A stretch of DNA of 60,000 nt, from positions 4,838,001 to 4,898,000 of the forward strand of contig NC_088323.1 in NCBI RefSeq assembly GCF_910592395.1. Direction: 5' to 3'. The notes below the pieces were generated by a model. That model worked only from the letters and a program-made list of their open reading frames with translations. It had not been told where the DNA came from and did no database searches. Below, in pieces: positions 28,332-39,500 of this stretch (position 1 is the first letter of the stretch; the number at the start of each line of letters is the position of its first letter). The translations under genes were made by a program, and so were the position numbers. The DNA comes from Lineus longissimus. Taxonomy: Eukaryota > Nemertea > Pilidiophora > Heteronemertea > Lineidae.

Positions 28332-31300
28332 CTAAAACGATGAATATGTGTTGTGTGGTCGCCGCAAATTTCGCCACTGTAGCACATTAGTAGAATGTTC
28401 CTTATTCAAACGGACAGCGTCATAGCGTGATTTTAGTCTCTCAACTGCACGCTCACTGCATAGTTCAGACTCCATCCGTAACCTTCGCAGGCGACGAACG
28501 TGTTCCTGATCAGACCTGGTACTGTCCACTGACAGGACACTATGCTGATAATCAAAATCACCAGCAGCACTGTGAACAACACCACCCAATGCACTCTGAC
28601 TCTGAATCGTACTGTCTAAGGATACTGGTGCCTTCGATGGCGTTGATGTCCGGTAATGAGGACCTTTCGGGGCCTGCCAATCATTCAAGGCCTGGTCTCT
28701 CTCTTGTCGATTTCTCCCCGAGCGGCTGATCAAGCTGCCTTCAATACTATTCAACTCATCCTGTAGTGTCTGCTTCTGCTGGAGTAAATCAGCCTCCAAT
28801 TTGTCCTTCTCCTTCAGAAGATACTGCAGACGCCGATGCCCTCTTTCCTTCTCTTCCACAACTAATTTCGACCGCATCAACTCAACCTCCTGCACCTCTT
28901 TCTCATGGATAATGTGACGTAATAATTCCTTCTCTCGTCGTAGGGTCTCCTCAAGTATCAATTTATCACCCAAGACGTCTGCCAACTCTGTATCCTTTCC
29001 TCGCTGCTCCTTGATTTTCTTCTCGAGGAAGTCTCGCTGTGTCTGTAGCATGGCCAACTGATGCGTGAACACCTGTTGCACTTCTGACGTCACAATATCC
29101 GACGTGTCAAGATGATTCTTTAGATCTTGAACTATTTTTTCTTGCTCGTGCAGCCGCCGGGATTGGTCATCCAACTGACCAATCAAATCTTGGTTACTGT
29201 TCTGCAACATTGCGACCTTTTCGTGCAGCGCTAAATAATCTACTGGATGGTTGTAATAAGGCCTTGTGTCATGACGCGACAAATTACTTCGTGGAGAGAG
29301 CATCTGTTGGGGGGTGTGACCTCCAACCCCAGATTGTGTCATGTCAGACAAATGACTGAACCTCTCATGATCCAATGCTGCTTTGAGCTGTGAATTCTCA
29401 TGATCATAGACTTCCTTGGTCTCCTGCATGACCCTCCGCAATTCTCTCAATTCATCATAAAATCGGGAAGGTCCTGCTGTAGTATTCTGTTCATCATTAG
29501 GTGTCGACCTCTTATCAAGATCACTACTAGAAAGTCTATCCTCCAGTTGTTTGAGATCATCTTCTAATCTGGTCATATCCTTTTGATATTTGTCCTGGGC
29601 AACATCTAACCGACTGACGGCAGTCTCTTGTCCCGCTCCCAAAGGAATCGTGATCTCCTGCTCATCTGTAGGAGAGTTTAAGCTATGCTCTGAAACCCAC
29701 CGCTGAGTTAATTGCAGCTTGTCACCTTCATCGACCGGTAGCTTTTGGGCGATTGGTTTTTCAAAGCCGTCATGATGTTTGGTACTTGAAGGAATTGGTT
29801 CTTCAAGTCTATCTTCTTGGCTAACTCCAGCCCTTGGTTTTCGCTTTGGACCCTGTTTCTGGGTTGATGAAGAAGGTTCGTCATGTTGCTCTTTCTTGCG
29901 ACTGTGCCCTCGAGACGGTGAGTGGGTTTCATTGAGTTGTTCTTTCTCAAGAAGAGCGACATCGTCAATAACATTACTAGGACTCTTCGAGGTCAAGAAC
30001 ATGCCTCGGCGCGTCGTAACAGCATCTCGAACCTTGGGCTTTTTCATTTCGCTCAGCCTGTCAGCTAATAGCGTTTCCAAACGATTACACTTCAAAGATA
30101 AGTCTTTGTTCTTCTTCGTTAATTTATCATTGTTTTTGAAATATCTGTCCAATTCTATCTCCATTTCGTTCACCCTAGTCCTCAACGCCTCACACTCAAC
30201 TTCCAAGTTCATATTCTTAATCTCCATGTCATCATTTTTCTTCAACAGCTGGGCGATTTTCCTCCTCAACTGGTCTGTGACATCTCGAAGTCCATCATTC
30301 AAGCTTTTTAGCTCAACCTTTTCATCTTTAAGAGTTGCAATCTCCTCCTGAAATAATCTGGTGCCCTCTGTTTGTGGTTCTTGTAACAACTCTTGCACAG
30401 GTGTGCTGGACCTGGACACGTGCTCTTCCAATCCTTTTTGTTTGGTTCTGTACGCCTCACATTCGTCAGATAACTTTTGCAAACTTGCGTTCAATTCATT
30501 ATCAGTTAAAGATTTGCCAAAATCGGGGAAGCAGTTGGCTCCAAGTAGCTCACCAGTGGAGTCCGAATGTCCACCTACGCTCTGCCTACCAGTGAAGGAA
30601 TCTATTGATCTTGGCGTTGTCATGGCAGTAGCAAATGTGTCCTCCATTTGAGAAGATTGCCCAGTCGTATTGAATGACTCGGATACTTCTAGAGAATCTT
30701 GCAAACCTCTGTCAATTCTGTCATTCTTTTGTGGGGTTGACATGAGAACTGGGGCTCCTTGTTTCTCTTCCGGGCCATCTGGTAGACTAAGCTTGGCTTC
30801 AATTTCTTCCTGTGGTGTCAAAGTCAACAGCAGCTCTTCAGCTCTCCCGGGAGCCGGAGCTGCCGCTTGCTGGGATTGAATGATTTCAGGAGCTATTGCT
30901 TCTTCAACTGGTATGGCTTCTGGTAAAATCTGCTCTTCGTGGCACAACTCATCCTGAGAAATGTCTTTCTCAGGAGCAACAGGCAAGATCTCATCTTCCT
31001 CTTCCTCCTGGATGATCTGCTCCCCTGGTACAGACATCTCGACCTCCTCACTGATGGGTTTCATAGCGGATTCCGGGGCATCCATACTACTGCCCTCAAA
31101 ACCAGAACTCTCATGAGATGGGCCCAACTCCATCTCATCAATTGCCAATGCCTCTCCAGCGATAGGCCAGAAGATGTGATCTGGATTGGCAGGCTCTTGG
31201 AGTGAAGCCCACCCATCCAACTCCCGCTGTAGGGTGATATTCTGATCACAGACTTTACCTAACTCATCTGCGAGAGTACGACTATGCTTCTTCAATTCAT

Positions 31301-33527
31301 CATTTTGTTCCTCTAAATCTTCCACGTTCATCTTCATTTCATCATTTGTGTCTTCCAACTCTTTCAGCTTTATCTTCAAGTCGTTCATCTCCTTTTCAAA
31401 TGCCGCAACCTTTTCACAGAAGTCTTTCTCCTTCTCGATTATTTCATCAGACAATTCTGTATTTGCCTCAGCCAGTTTCCCACACTTTTCCCTCAATCCT
31501 TCCAATTCCAAGATGCCCTTGTTCTGCCTTGTGACAACTTCATCCAATTCCACCTTGGAGTTCAAAAGTTCATCATAAGCCTGAGTGGAGTCTATTGTAA
31601 ACTTTTCAAAATCGTTCTGCAATTTGCACAGTTTGTCTTCCAAGTCTTTGGAACGTATTTCATCTTCACTCACACCATTCGTAGCATCAGTTACTTGTGC
31701 CAGTGGCAGTTGCTCCTGGACAGACTGTAAAATGTCCCCTCTGAGATTCTTTGACAATTTTTGTTCAGGTACAAATTGTGATAAATCTGCTTTCAATCCT
31801 TGCACTCCTTGGTCAGCTATCACCACCTCTGCATCGGGTGTAAAGCTCCCATATCCCGTATCTACACTTTTGTCCTTCTCAGCTGCTACTGTCTCAGGAT
31901 TCAACTTTGGTACCAATTCCTGGTTTTCCTCACTTTGGTTCACCAACTCGTCTCCAGCATCAGAAACAACACATGCATTTTCTGCTTTTAACTCTGCCTC
32001 TGGCTCCAGTTGAGCCATTTGTTCCTTTAAATGCATCAATTCGTCACATACTTCAGCGTATTTCTGCTTCAAAATTTTATAGTCCATCAAATGAAGGATT
32101 TCCTCGCCTGGCACGAATTCTGTTTCAACAGCAGACTCTGTGAACGATTTCACCTTGTCTGGCTCAGATTTATTGCCAAAATCTGTCTCATCAGGACAAA
32201 CTAAACCACTGCCAGCATCAGGCACAAAACCTACATCATCGTCGACTGAGGCCAAGGAATCAGGTACAAAGCCAGCATAACCTGCATCTTCAATGGCAAA
32301 GCCTCCATCTGCTGCATCTACGTCAGTTTGATTGACATGCCCTTTCAAATCTTTCAACTCCTCACAAAGGTCAGCATATTTTTGCTGCAAGATCTCACAG
32401 TGTATCCTAAGTGCCTCATTTTCTTCCTCAAGATTTTGAATCTCAGACCTCAACTCAACAACTACTGGAGCATCTCGGTTTGTCAAGAGGGCTTCAATTT
32501 CGGAACGAAGTGTCTCGTTTTCTCTTGCGTACTTGTACATATTGTCCCGCATCTTTATAACATCTGTAGGACTTTCAGATAGAAACTCGCCCTGTTCCTG
32601 ACCATCTATAACTGCATCATTTTCAGTTTGCGTTATTTCAGAAATGTACTGTCCTTCATTGTCCACTGGGCTCTCAGTCGAATCCAAAGGTTTCGCCGAT
32701 ACATATTCCCCTTGAAGTTTTGTTGAAGAAGAACTGCTCACCCTCCTCCCAGCGTAGTCCTTCTCCACCTTACCGGTATCTTCCATTGGGGTGCACCCCA
32801 ACTCCTCTTGCTGACCAAAAGCAGGATCATGGATAGTTTCTTCAAGTCTCTCAAAACCGCCCTCCAACCCCTCGTTATCATTTACAACAAAGGAAGTTTC
32901 ATTGACTGTGTTCAAGTCCTCTTCAAAACAGAAGTTTCCTTCCATGTTCTGGGGCATAGGTGAAGACATGTTAAGTGACTCTACTGGTTTGGGAATCTTT
33001 GGGACTGTTGTGCTTGTTTCTTCTGTCATGGGCAGCTCCCTTGTCTTTGGAAACGCAGGGGACTTGGGCCCAAGCACTTCTGAATCCTCAGACTGTCCCC
33101 ATACAGGAACTCCGGCTTGCTCAGGAATTGCTTTAACTATGCCCTCACCCTCGGATTCACCCTGTATGGGGAAGTCAGCTGGTCTGGGTGATTGTGGATG
33201 CCACAGCTCTTGCAGCTCAGTGGACTTCGGGATTCTGAGCTCGGCTCCCACTGAGTCTGGTTGTCCCCACACATTAGTTTTCAATGGTTCATGATCAGTC
33301 AATAGCCTATCATACTTAATCCTCCATTCATCTTTGTCTAATTCCGCCGCTTGTTCAAAGGAAGATTCCCCTGTAAACTTTGCCAGCTGCGCCTGAAGTT
33401 TGAGGACTTTCTCTTCTAAGTTTTCTTTTTCGGCATTTAGACTCAATATCTGTTCTTGTTGAGCTTCTTTCAGGAAATGAGCGTTGTCTAACTGCTCTAG
33501 TAGGATGTGGCGTGTCTCCAGCAGGTC
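28332..33527 (-). CDS. AKAP9: Unit A exon 8: terminal coding exon with stop
   Basis: 1,731 codons plus TAG, from acceptor CTCTCTTTCAG (DLLETRHILLEQLDNAHFLK). Coiled coil alternates with acidic spacers. The spacers carry repeated FVPD/FVPE/FTPD motifs (about 31750-32290) and a duplicated heptad block, ILQQKYADLCEELKDLK and ILKQKYAEVCDELMHLK. The last 120 residues are Ser/Thr-rich, then basic (VRRLRRLRM), ending NTYSSF. I see no PACT-type hydrophobic helix (LLLLLGGFQ-like). I found no convincing phase-0 donor near the end, so this appears to be a true terminal exon. Confidence 0.85.
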   Translation of the reverse strand, partial: DLLETRHILLEQLDNAHFLKEAQQEQILSLNAEKENLEEKVLKLQAQLAKFTGESSFEQAAELDKDEWRIKYDRLLTDHEPLKTNVWGQPDSVGAELRIPKSTELQELWHPQSPRPADFPIQGESEGEGIVKAIPEQAGVPVWGQSEDSEVLGPKSPAFPKTRELPMTEETSTTVPKIPKPVESLNMSSPMPQNMEGNFCFEEDLNTVNETSFVVNDNEGLEGGFERLEETIHDPAFGQQEELGCTPMEDTGKVEKDYAGRRVSSSSSTKLQGEYVSAKPLDSTESPVDNEGQYISEITQTENDAVIDGQEQGEFLSESPTDVIKMRDNMYKYARENETLRSEIEALLTNRDAPVVVELRSEIQNLEEENEALRIHCEILQQKYADLCEELKDLKGHVNQTDVDAADGGFAIEDAGYAGFVPDSLASVDDDVGFVPDAGSGLVCPDETDFGNKSEPDKVKSFTESAVETEFVPGEEILHLMDYKILKQKYAEVCDELMHLKEQMAQLEPEAELKAENACVVSDAGDELVNQSEENQELVPKLNPETVAAEKDKSVDTGYGSFTPDAEVVIADQGVQGLKADLSQFVPEQKLSKNLRGDILQSVQEQLPLAQVTDATNGVSEDEIRSKDLEDKLCKLQNDFEKFTIDSTQAYDELLNSKVELDEVVTRQNKGILELEGLREKCGKLAEANTELSDEIIEKEKDFCEKVAAFEKEMNDLKIKLKELEDTNDEMKMNVEDLEEQNDELKKHSRTLADELGKVCDQNITLQRELDGWASLQEPANPDHIFWPIAGEALAIDEMELGPSHESSGFEGSSMDAPESAMKPISEEVEMSVPGEQIIQEEEEDEILPVAPEKDISQDELCHEEQILPEAIPVEEAIAPEIIQSQQAAAPAPGRAEELLLTLTPQEEIEAKLSLPDGPEEKQGAPVLMSTPQKNDRIDRGLQDSLEVSESFNTTGQSSQMEDTFATAMTTPRSIDSFTGRQSVGGHSDSTGELLGANCFPDFGKSLTDNELNASLQKLSDECEAYRTKQKGLEEHVSRSSTPVQELLQEPQTEGTRLFQEEIATLKDEKVELKSLNDGLRDVTDQLRRKIAQLLKKNDDMEIKNMNLEVECEALRTRVNEMEIELDRYFKNNDKLTKKNKDLSLKCNRLETLLADRLSEMKKPKVRDAVTTRRGMFLTSKSPSNVIDDVALLEKEQLNETHSPSRGHSRKKEQHDEPSSSTQKQGPKRKPRAGVSQEDRLEEPIPSSTKHHDGFEKPIAQKLPVDEGDKLQLTQRWVSEHSLNSPTDEQEITIPLGAGQETAVSRLDVAQDKYQKDMTRLEDDLKQLEDRLSSSDLDKRSTPNDEQNTTAGPSRFYDELRELRRVMQETKEVYDHENSQLKAALDHERFSHLSDMTQSGVGGHTPQQMLSPRSNLSRHDTRPYYNHPVDYLALHEKVAMLQNSNQDLIGQLDDQSRRLHEQEKIVQDLKNHLDTSDIVTSEVQQVFTHQLAMLQTQRDFLEKKIKEQRGKDTELADVLGDKLILEETLRREKELLRHIIHEKEVQEVELMRSKLVVEEKERGHRRLQYLLKEKDKLEADLLQQKQTLQDELNSIEGSLISRSGRNRQERDQALNDWQAPKGPHYRTSTPSKAPVSLDSTIQSQSALGGVVHSAAGDFDYQHSVLSVDSTRSDQEHVRRLRRLRMESELCSERAVERLKSRYDAVRLNKEHSTNVLQWRNLRRPHNTYSSF

Positions 33528-36500
33528 CTGAAAGAGAGAGCAAGATCATAAGCTATAGTAAAGGTAATGGTTCATACTATTATTAAAACTGTGCTGGTAG
33601 TCTTCAAATTCCATCTGAATTCAAGTTGAAAATTAATTTGAATTAAGTCATTTTGAACAATATGAAAATACTGAAGATTTGAAATTGTGTAGTGCCACAA
33701 TTGAATATTTGAATATTTTTCAAAACGTACCTGGTTTTCAACCTGCAGCCTCTGTACCACTTCTTCCAATTCATCTGTTGACTCCACTGACTCTTGATGC
33801 AACGTCTGCTCAGTGAATTTCTTCCGAATGGCTTCAATCTTGTCATCGTGCTTCCTCATCATTTCTGACCGGGACTTCTGCAACTCTTCGATAAACTTCA
33901 TCTCCTGTTCTTGCCTAATTGCCTTCAGCTGCGTCTTAAGCTCAAGGTCGAGGTTAGTCTTGTACTGGCGCTTTTCATCGCGTAACTCCAACTCGATCTC
34001 GGCCCGCAGACGCTGCTTTTCAATTGCGGCCATATCCTTTAAGTGTTCAGTGAGTTGCTTCATTTCAAACTCATGTTTTGCTTCAAGTCCTTTGATTTGG
34101 TTTTTCAGGTCATCTGCAGGAGGAACATCTTCGACCATCAAATGGATCTCCTCTGGCTCATCTTGCAAACTTTTCTGGCACCAAATTTCATCACCTGGGA
34201 ATGGTGACGCAGGGCTGTCTGGGACTCCCTCCATCTCAAACACTCCTTGCAAAATAGATTTTCCCTCAAATTCTGCATTTGGTGAAGGAATTCGAGCTAA
34301 CTCTTCCCCAGCCTGCATATCACCCTCCCACGGGATGAAATCCCCTGTTTCATCAGCAGCAGCATTACCAAGCATACATTCAAGCTCTCGGATCTTCTCC
34401 CGCCTCACAGAAATGTCCATCTGCAGTTTTTCATTTTCGGCTTTGAGGAACACAATTTCCTCATTGAGTTCTTCAACAACTTGTTTTTGTTCCTCACTCT
34501 GGATGTTCAACTCCAAGCGAACTTCTTCCAATTCTTCTTGGTACTGGTCCCTCAGCTGCCTCTCCTGGTTGAGCAGCTCCTCCAAGCTGTTCCCCTTCAT
34601 AGCTTCAATCTCCTCATTCTCTTGCATGAGCTCAAACCTCAGCCCTTCTAACTCCTCCATATGTTTGGCATTCGAAGCCTCCAACTGCTTCTCTTTGACG
34701 TCATGCTCGTACACCAAATCTTTCAACCTCTGAATTTCTGTATCATGCTCGTTTTGTAAATTCTTAACATTCTGCTCACATTTGACTTTCACGGTGTCCC
34801 TCTCTTCTATCAGTTGCTCACACTCAGCCTGCATTTCTCGCAAATCAACCCCAAGGGCAGTAGCAAGTTTTTCAAGTTCTTCAATCTTAGTTGCAGTCTC
34901 TCCATCCTTGGCCTTCAACTTTTCCTCAAGCTCCGTGATACACCTGTCTGACTCTTCTAACTTCTTCTTCAGCTCTGACAATTTCTCTTGAAGGGGAAGA
35001 GCATCCATAGAAAGAACATCCACGGAATGTTCTCCATCAGTTGTTTCAGTACCTGAGGATTCCTTGTCTGCTTCTACTAGGCTTCCTTGCGTAACAGGAC
35101 CCTGATACGGTACAGTTGTACTTCCAATGTTTTGTTCTGAAATGCCACCTGCTGCAAATGCACTTTGGCCTTCAAGAGCATCTGTACCCTGCTCCTCTCT
35201 GTTGTCAGCAGTGGATTCATCTAATAAGGCATGGTATGGTGAAGCACTAGAAACAGCATACACCTGCTCAGCCATGACTTGTTCCTCGAGACTGCTTTCA
35301 GGGGACTTTGGGCAATTTTTCTCTAACTCCAAGGCGACCAATTCAGACATCAAGCTCTCAAGAGCTTCTGGGTTAAACCTGTCTTGCCCTTCCAAGGATG
35401 CTACCACTGAAACTTGTTCAGAATCAGTAGAGACACTCCTCTCAGCTACTTCTGGCAACTGATCACTGATACTAGCTGGTGCTTCACCACCATCCAGAAG
35501 TGGACCCTCATTTGATGCTGCCACAAAGAACTGTACTTCGGAAGCAACATCCTCTGACATTTCAGGTTCAATTAGTTCTGATGAAATGAAACCCTCTGCC
35601 TCGGCATTAGCTGATGCGAGTCCTCCCATGGACACCGAATCCGGTACAGTGAATACAGAGCCCACCACTTCAGGACTGATCTTCAACTCCACGGATTCAG
35701 GACAAATATTCTCCAGCAGTCCTCCAGTCAACATTTGCTCCTCAATGGTCTCCATTGCAATTTCTTGTTCTGGCTCAAATAGAACATATGGAGGAACTGC
35801 TTGTTTGGATTTATCATCGGCTCGGATGCTGCCTTCAGCCCAAGCCAGCTTGAGTGCAGCCCTCAATTGGTCATTCTCCATCTTCAATCTTGCCAACTCC
35901 TCTGCATGGTTTTCATTGACATTCGTCAGGGCAGCATCATAGCCAAACACAATTGCATCATAATTGGCCTTCTGATCTGCAACAAAGCGTTCATGCTCAG
36001 TTCTCAGGATATACATGTCATCAGGCAGGAGTTCAGACCCTAAACCGGAATGGAGATTTGAGACTTCAATTTCGTATTTCCTGAGTTGGTCTCGTAGGTG
36101 GGATTTCTCAGACTCAGCTTTACCTTCAAGGTCTTTCTTCAAAGCCTTACAGTCCTCTTCATGTTTTTCCCTCATGCTCTCTATCACAGTTGCCAAGTCA
36201 GCATAGTTGTCCTGCTGTGCTCTGTTCTCAAGTTGTGCTTGCTCATACTTTTCTGCAGCATTGCACAAATCTTTTTCATAGGCTGATTTCAGGGTGTTCA
36301 GTTCTTCCCTAGATGTGATCAAATCTTCAATGATCTTGCTCTTTTGATCTTGAAGGTCCTTAACACTTGCCTCGTAGCTTTTTCTGCCCTTCTTGTTTTC
36401 TTCAACTTCTTTTCTCATCTTCTCCAACTCTTCAGCATGATCTTTGCCAAGTGTCTCAATCTCATTTTCATGAATTTTTAACAGTGCTTCCTTGTCAGCA

Positions 36501-39500
36501 TCCATTGTGCGTCTGACATTTTCCAAAGCCTGGTCGTAACCCTTTTGCATGCTCTCCACTTCCACTTTCATTTTTTCCTTCATTTTCTCCATCTCTACCA
36601 CAAACTCCTTGTGTGCATGATCAAACTCCTTTTCAAAATCACGAACAGTAGCTTCAAGTCTTGAAATACTTGCTCCACTTTCCTCAAGACTTTGCCTCAA
36701 TCCAAGATTCTCATCTTTAAAACCAGCACACAAGTCTTTCAAATTGTGAGCTATTTCTTCCAACTCTTTATTCTCCTTTTCAACAGCGACCAACTTGTTG
36801 ACCAGGTCTTCATAAGCTTCCTGAAGATCACTGGCCCCCAGCTTCTTCACTTGTTCAACCTGATGCCATCGTTCTAAATCAGTACATTTTTCTTCGAAAC
36901 GTTTCTTCTCCTCTTCAAGAGTTAGAACATCTGCTTTCAGACTGGCAATGTCTGCCTCCAATCTTTCCACTTCATGCCCTTTGTTTTGCTTGTCTGCTGC
37001 ATGGTCATCATCCTCCTGTTTGTACTTGTCGCAGATCTCCAGCAAGTCATTCACCTGCGATGTCAACTTCTCCTTCTCCTCTTTAAAATGTTGCGACTCT
37101 GCAATCCTGTCATCATAATCATCGACATAACGTAACAATGCCTCTTTGTCAGCTTCAAACTCTGCAAGCCGTTCCTGAACGGCCTTTAATTCTGCCTGAA
37201 CAGCTCGAGTCTCATGTTGCGATTCATTCAACTGGTGTTGCACACCAAGAACCTCCTCACTCAGTTCAGCTTTAGCTTGCATACTACCAGCAAGCTTGTC
37301 AAACTGATCATGCAATGAAACCAAGTCTCGTTCCTTAACTGTCAAATCTTCTTTTAACTGTTGCAAGTCAGCAGCAAGAGTCTGGTTCTCCGCCTTAACT
37401 CCAGTCAATTCCTGCAACTGTTGTGTAAGTTCTTTGACATGCTCTTGCTGACAAACCAAATCGTCTTCTTTGGCAGACAAGTCCTCCTTCACCCGTTGCA
37501 AGTCCGTAGCAAGAGTCTGGTTCAGGGACTGAACATCATGCAAATTGTCCAACAGCCCTCTCATTTCATTGCTCAATTCCCTTTCTTTCTCATTCTCAAG
37601 TTTCTGATTGATATTCTCTTCCTGCAAGTCATTACAGCTCTGCAAGTATTCGTTACAGTTCTGTTCAAGCTTCTCAATGGTTCCTTCTAAACTGCTGACC
37701 TGGGCTGAAAGTTCACTGTTCTTATTTATCAGATCTTCGATTTTCTGAACATTGTCCTCCTTGGAATTTGCAAGGACACTCCTGAGATTTCTGTTATCAA
37801 TTTCTAATCTTTCCACTTCATTCCTAAACCCATGGGTCTGCTCAGTCAGAGTATTAAGAGAAGTTACATACTCATCCTTGCTCACTGTTATCGTAGCAAC
37901 CTCCAAAGCCAATTCTTCTTTTTCTTCAGCCAATTTGACTAACTCCTTGGTTGATTCGTCTAATTTCTTTTCAAGCTCATCCGCTGAAGCTTGAACATCT
38001 GTTTCAGTCTCCTGATCCTGATACGTTCTGAGTTGTGTTTTGATAGCTTCATTCTCCTCTAGTAGGTTAGTCAAGCACTCTTCCTTATCTGACAGATTAT
38101 CTCTCATACCCTGAAGGTCATTCGTAGACCTTGCCCGGTCAATTTTTCCGGCCGTCAACTGACTCATCAACTCCTCATTGCGCACTTCCCGGATCTCAAG
38201 CTCACGTTTCTGTGCAGCTAGCTCCTCCCGAAGAGTAACAAAGTCCCTCTCCTTCGCAGACAAATCTTCACCAAGATTTTTTACATCTTCCTGAAGGCGG
38301 GCATTTTCACCACTCAACCCATTTAACTGTTCAGTCAGCTCCTCAACCAACTCATCCTGTTTCTCCAGGGCAAGCCTTTGAGTGACAGCCTCCTGTTGTA
38401 AGTCGTTAGAACTCAGCAAATACTCATTGCAGTTACTTTCAAGCAATTGGTTCTTTAGTTCAAAATCTTCGATGGCATCAGCACTCGCTTCTTTGGACTT
38501 TTTGAGTTGGTTCTTGAGGCTTTCATTCTCAACTTCTAGCCTCTCCACTTCCCCTTGAAACCTGGACACTTGTTGACCCAAGGTATCGAAAGTTGTTGCG
38601 TATTCGTCCCGTGCAGCACATGCCTCAGATAATTCCACCTTTCGGCGTTCTTTTTCTTTCGCAGCTTTGCCAAGTTGTATTTTAAGCTTTTTCTTCTCTT
38701 GTTCAAAAAATTCAATGACATCATCATGCTTGGCAAGAATTTCTTGCATTTTCTCCTTTTGAAGATTTAGTTCCTGCCGCTGTTTGTTTATTTCATCCTT
38801 GTATGCCTTCTCGGCAGCCTCTTTTTCTGACTTAATGTTGCTGACCTGTGCATTCAGGATGTCTGCATCAGCAACATAACCATCTACCTGCTTAAACAAC
38901 TCAGAGATCTGCTCAGCAAAATCCCTAAGCTTTGCTTCCAACTCAGTTATCTTTGTATCTTTGCCATTAGAATCACTCTGTAACTTAGCGTACATGTCTT
39001 GAAGGGATGCAATCTCACTTTGTAAACCTTCCAACTTTTCTTTCTCCTCTTGGTGAAGGTTGTTGATATCCTCCTGCAGAACAAAGTTCTCCTCCATCAA
39101 CAACGCAACCTTAGCCTGAGAATCTTTCAACTTTGTAAGCACATCGTCTGTTTCCACTTGAACTGATTGATTCTCAGTTGAGGTCTTTTTGCTCTCTTTG
39201 CTAGTAGCCAATCCCTCTTGCAGTGACTCATTCGATTGTTGAGGAGAATCTCCCTGATCTGTAGTTTTCAGATTTTCAACAGCAGTTCCCTCGAACTTCT
39301 GCATTTGCTCCTCTAATGTAATCTCCATGGTCTTCCGCTCCCTCTCCGCCTTAGACAGCAACTGTTTCAGCTTTGCCAAGTTTAGTTTATAAGCGTCCAC
39401 ATCAGCCAATTCTAACTGTAACTGCGACACAGCCACAACAGCTTCAGCAATCAACTCTGCAACTATTTTCTGGGCAGAACTTTCTGTATGTTCTGCCTGC

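Noticed and set aside
28430-28560. Donors in the last part of exon 8 that could splice to unit B
   Set aside because: AG|GTTACG and AG|GTCTGA sites are in phase 2 and would break the frame into the phase-0 acceptor at 14230.
33813-34733. 306-codon Ser-rich ORF on the plus strand
   Set aside because: Antisense of Glu/Leu-rich coiled coil, which reads as Ser/Phe; the minus frame is the coding one.
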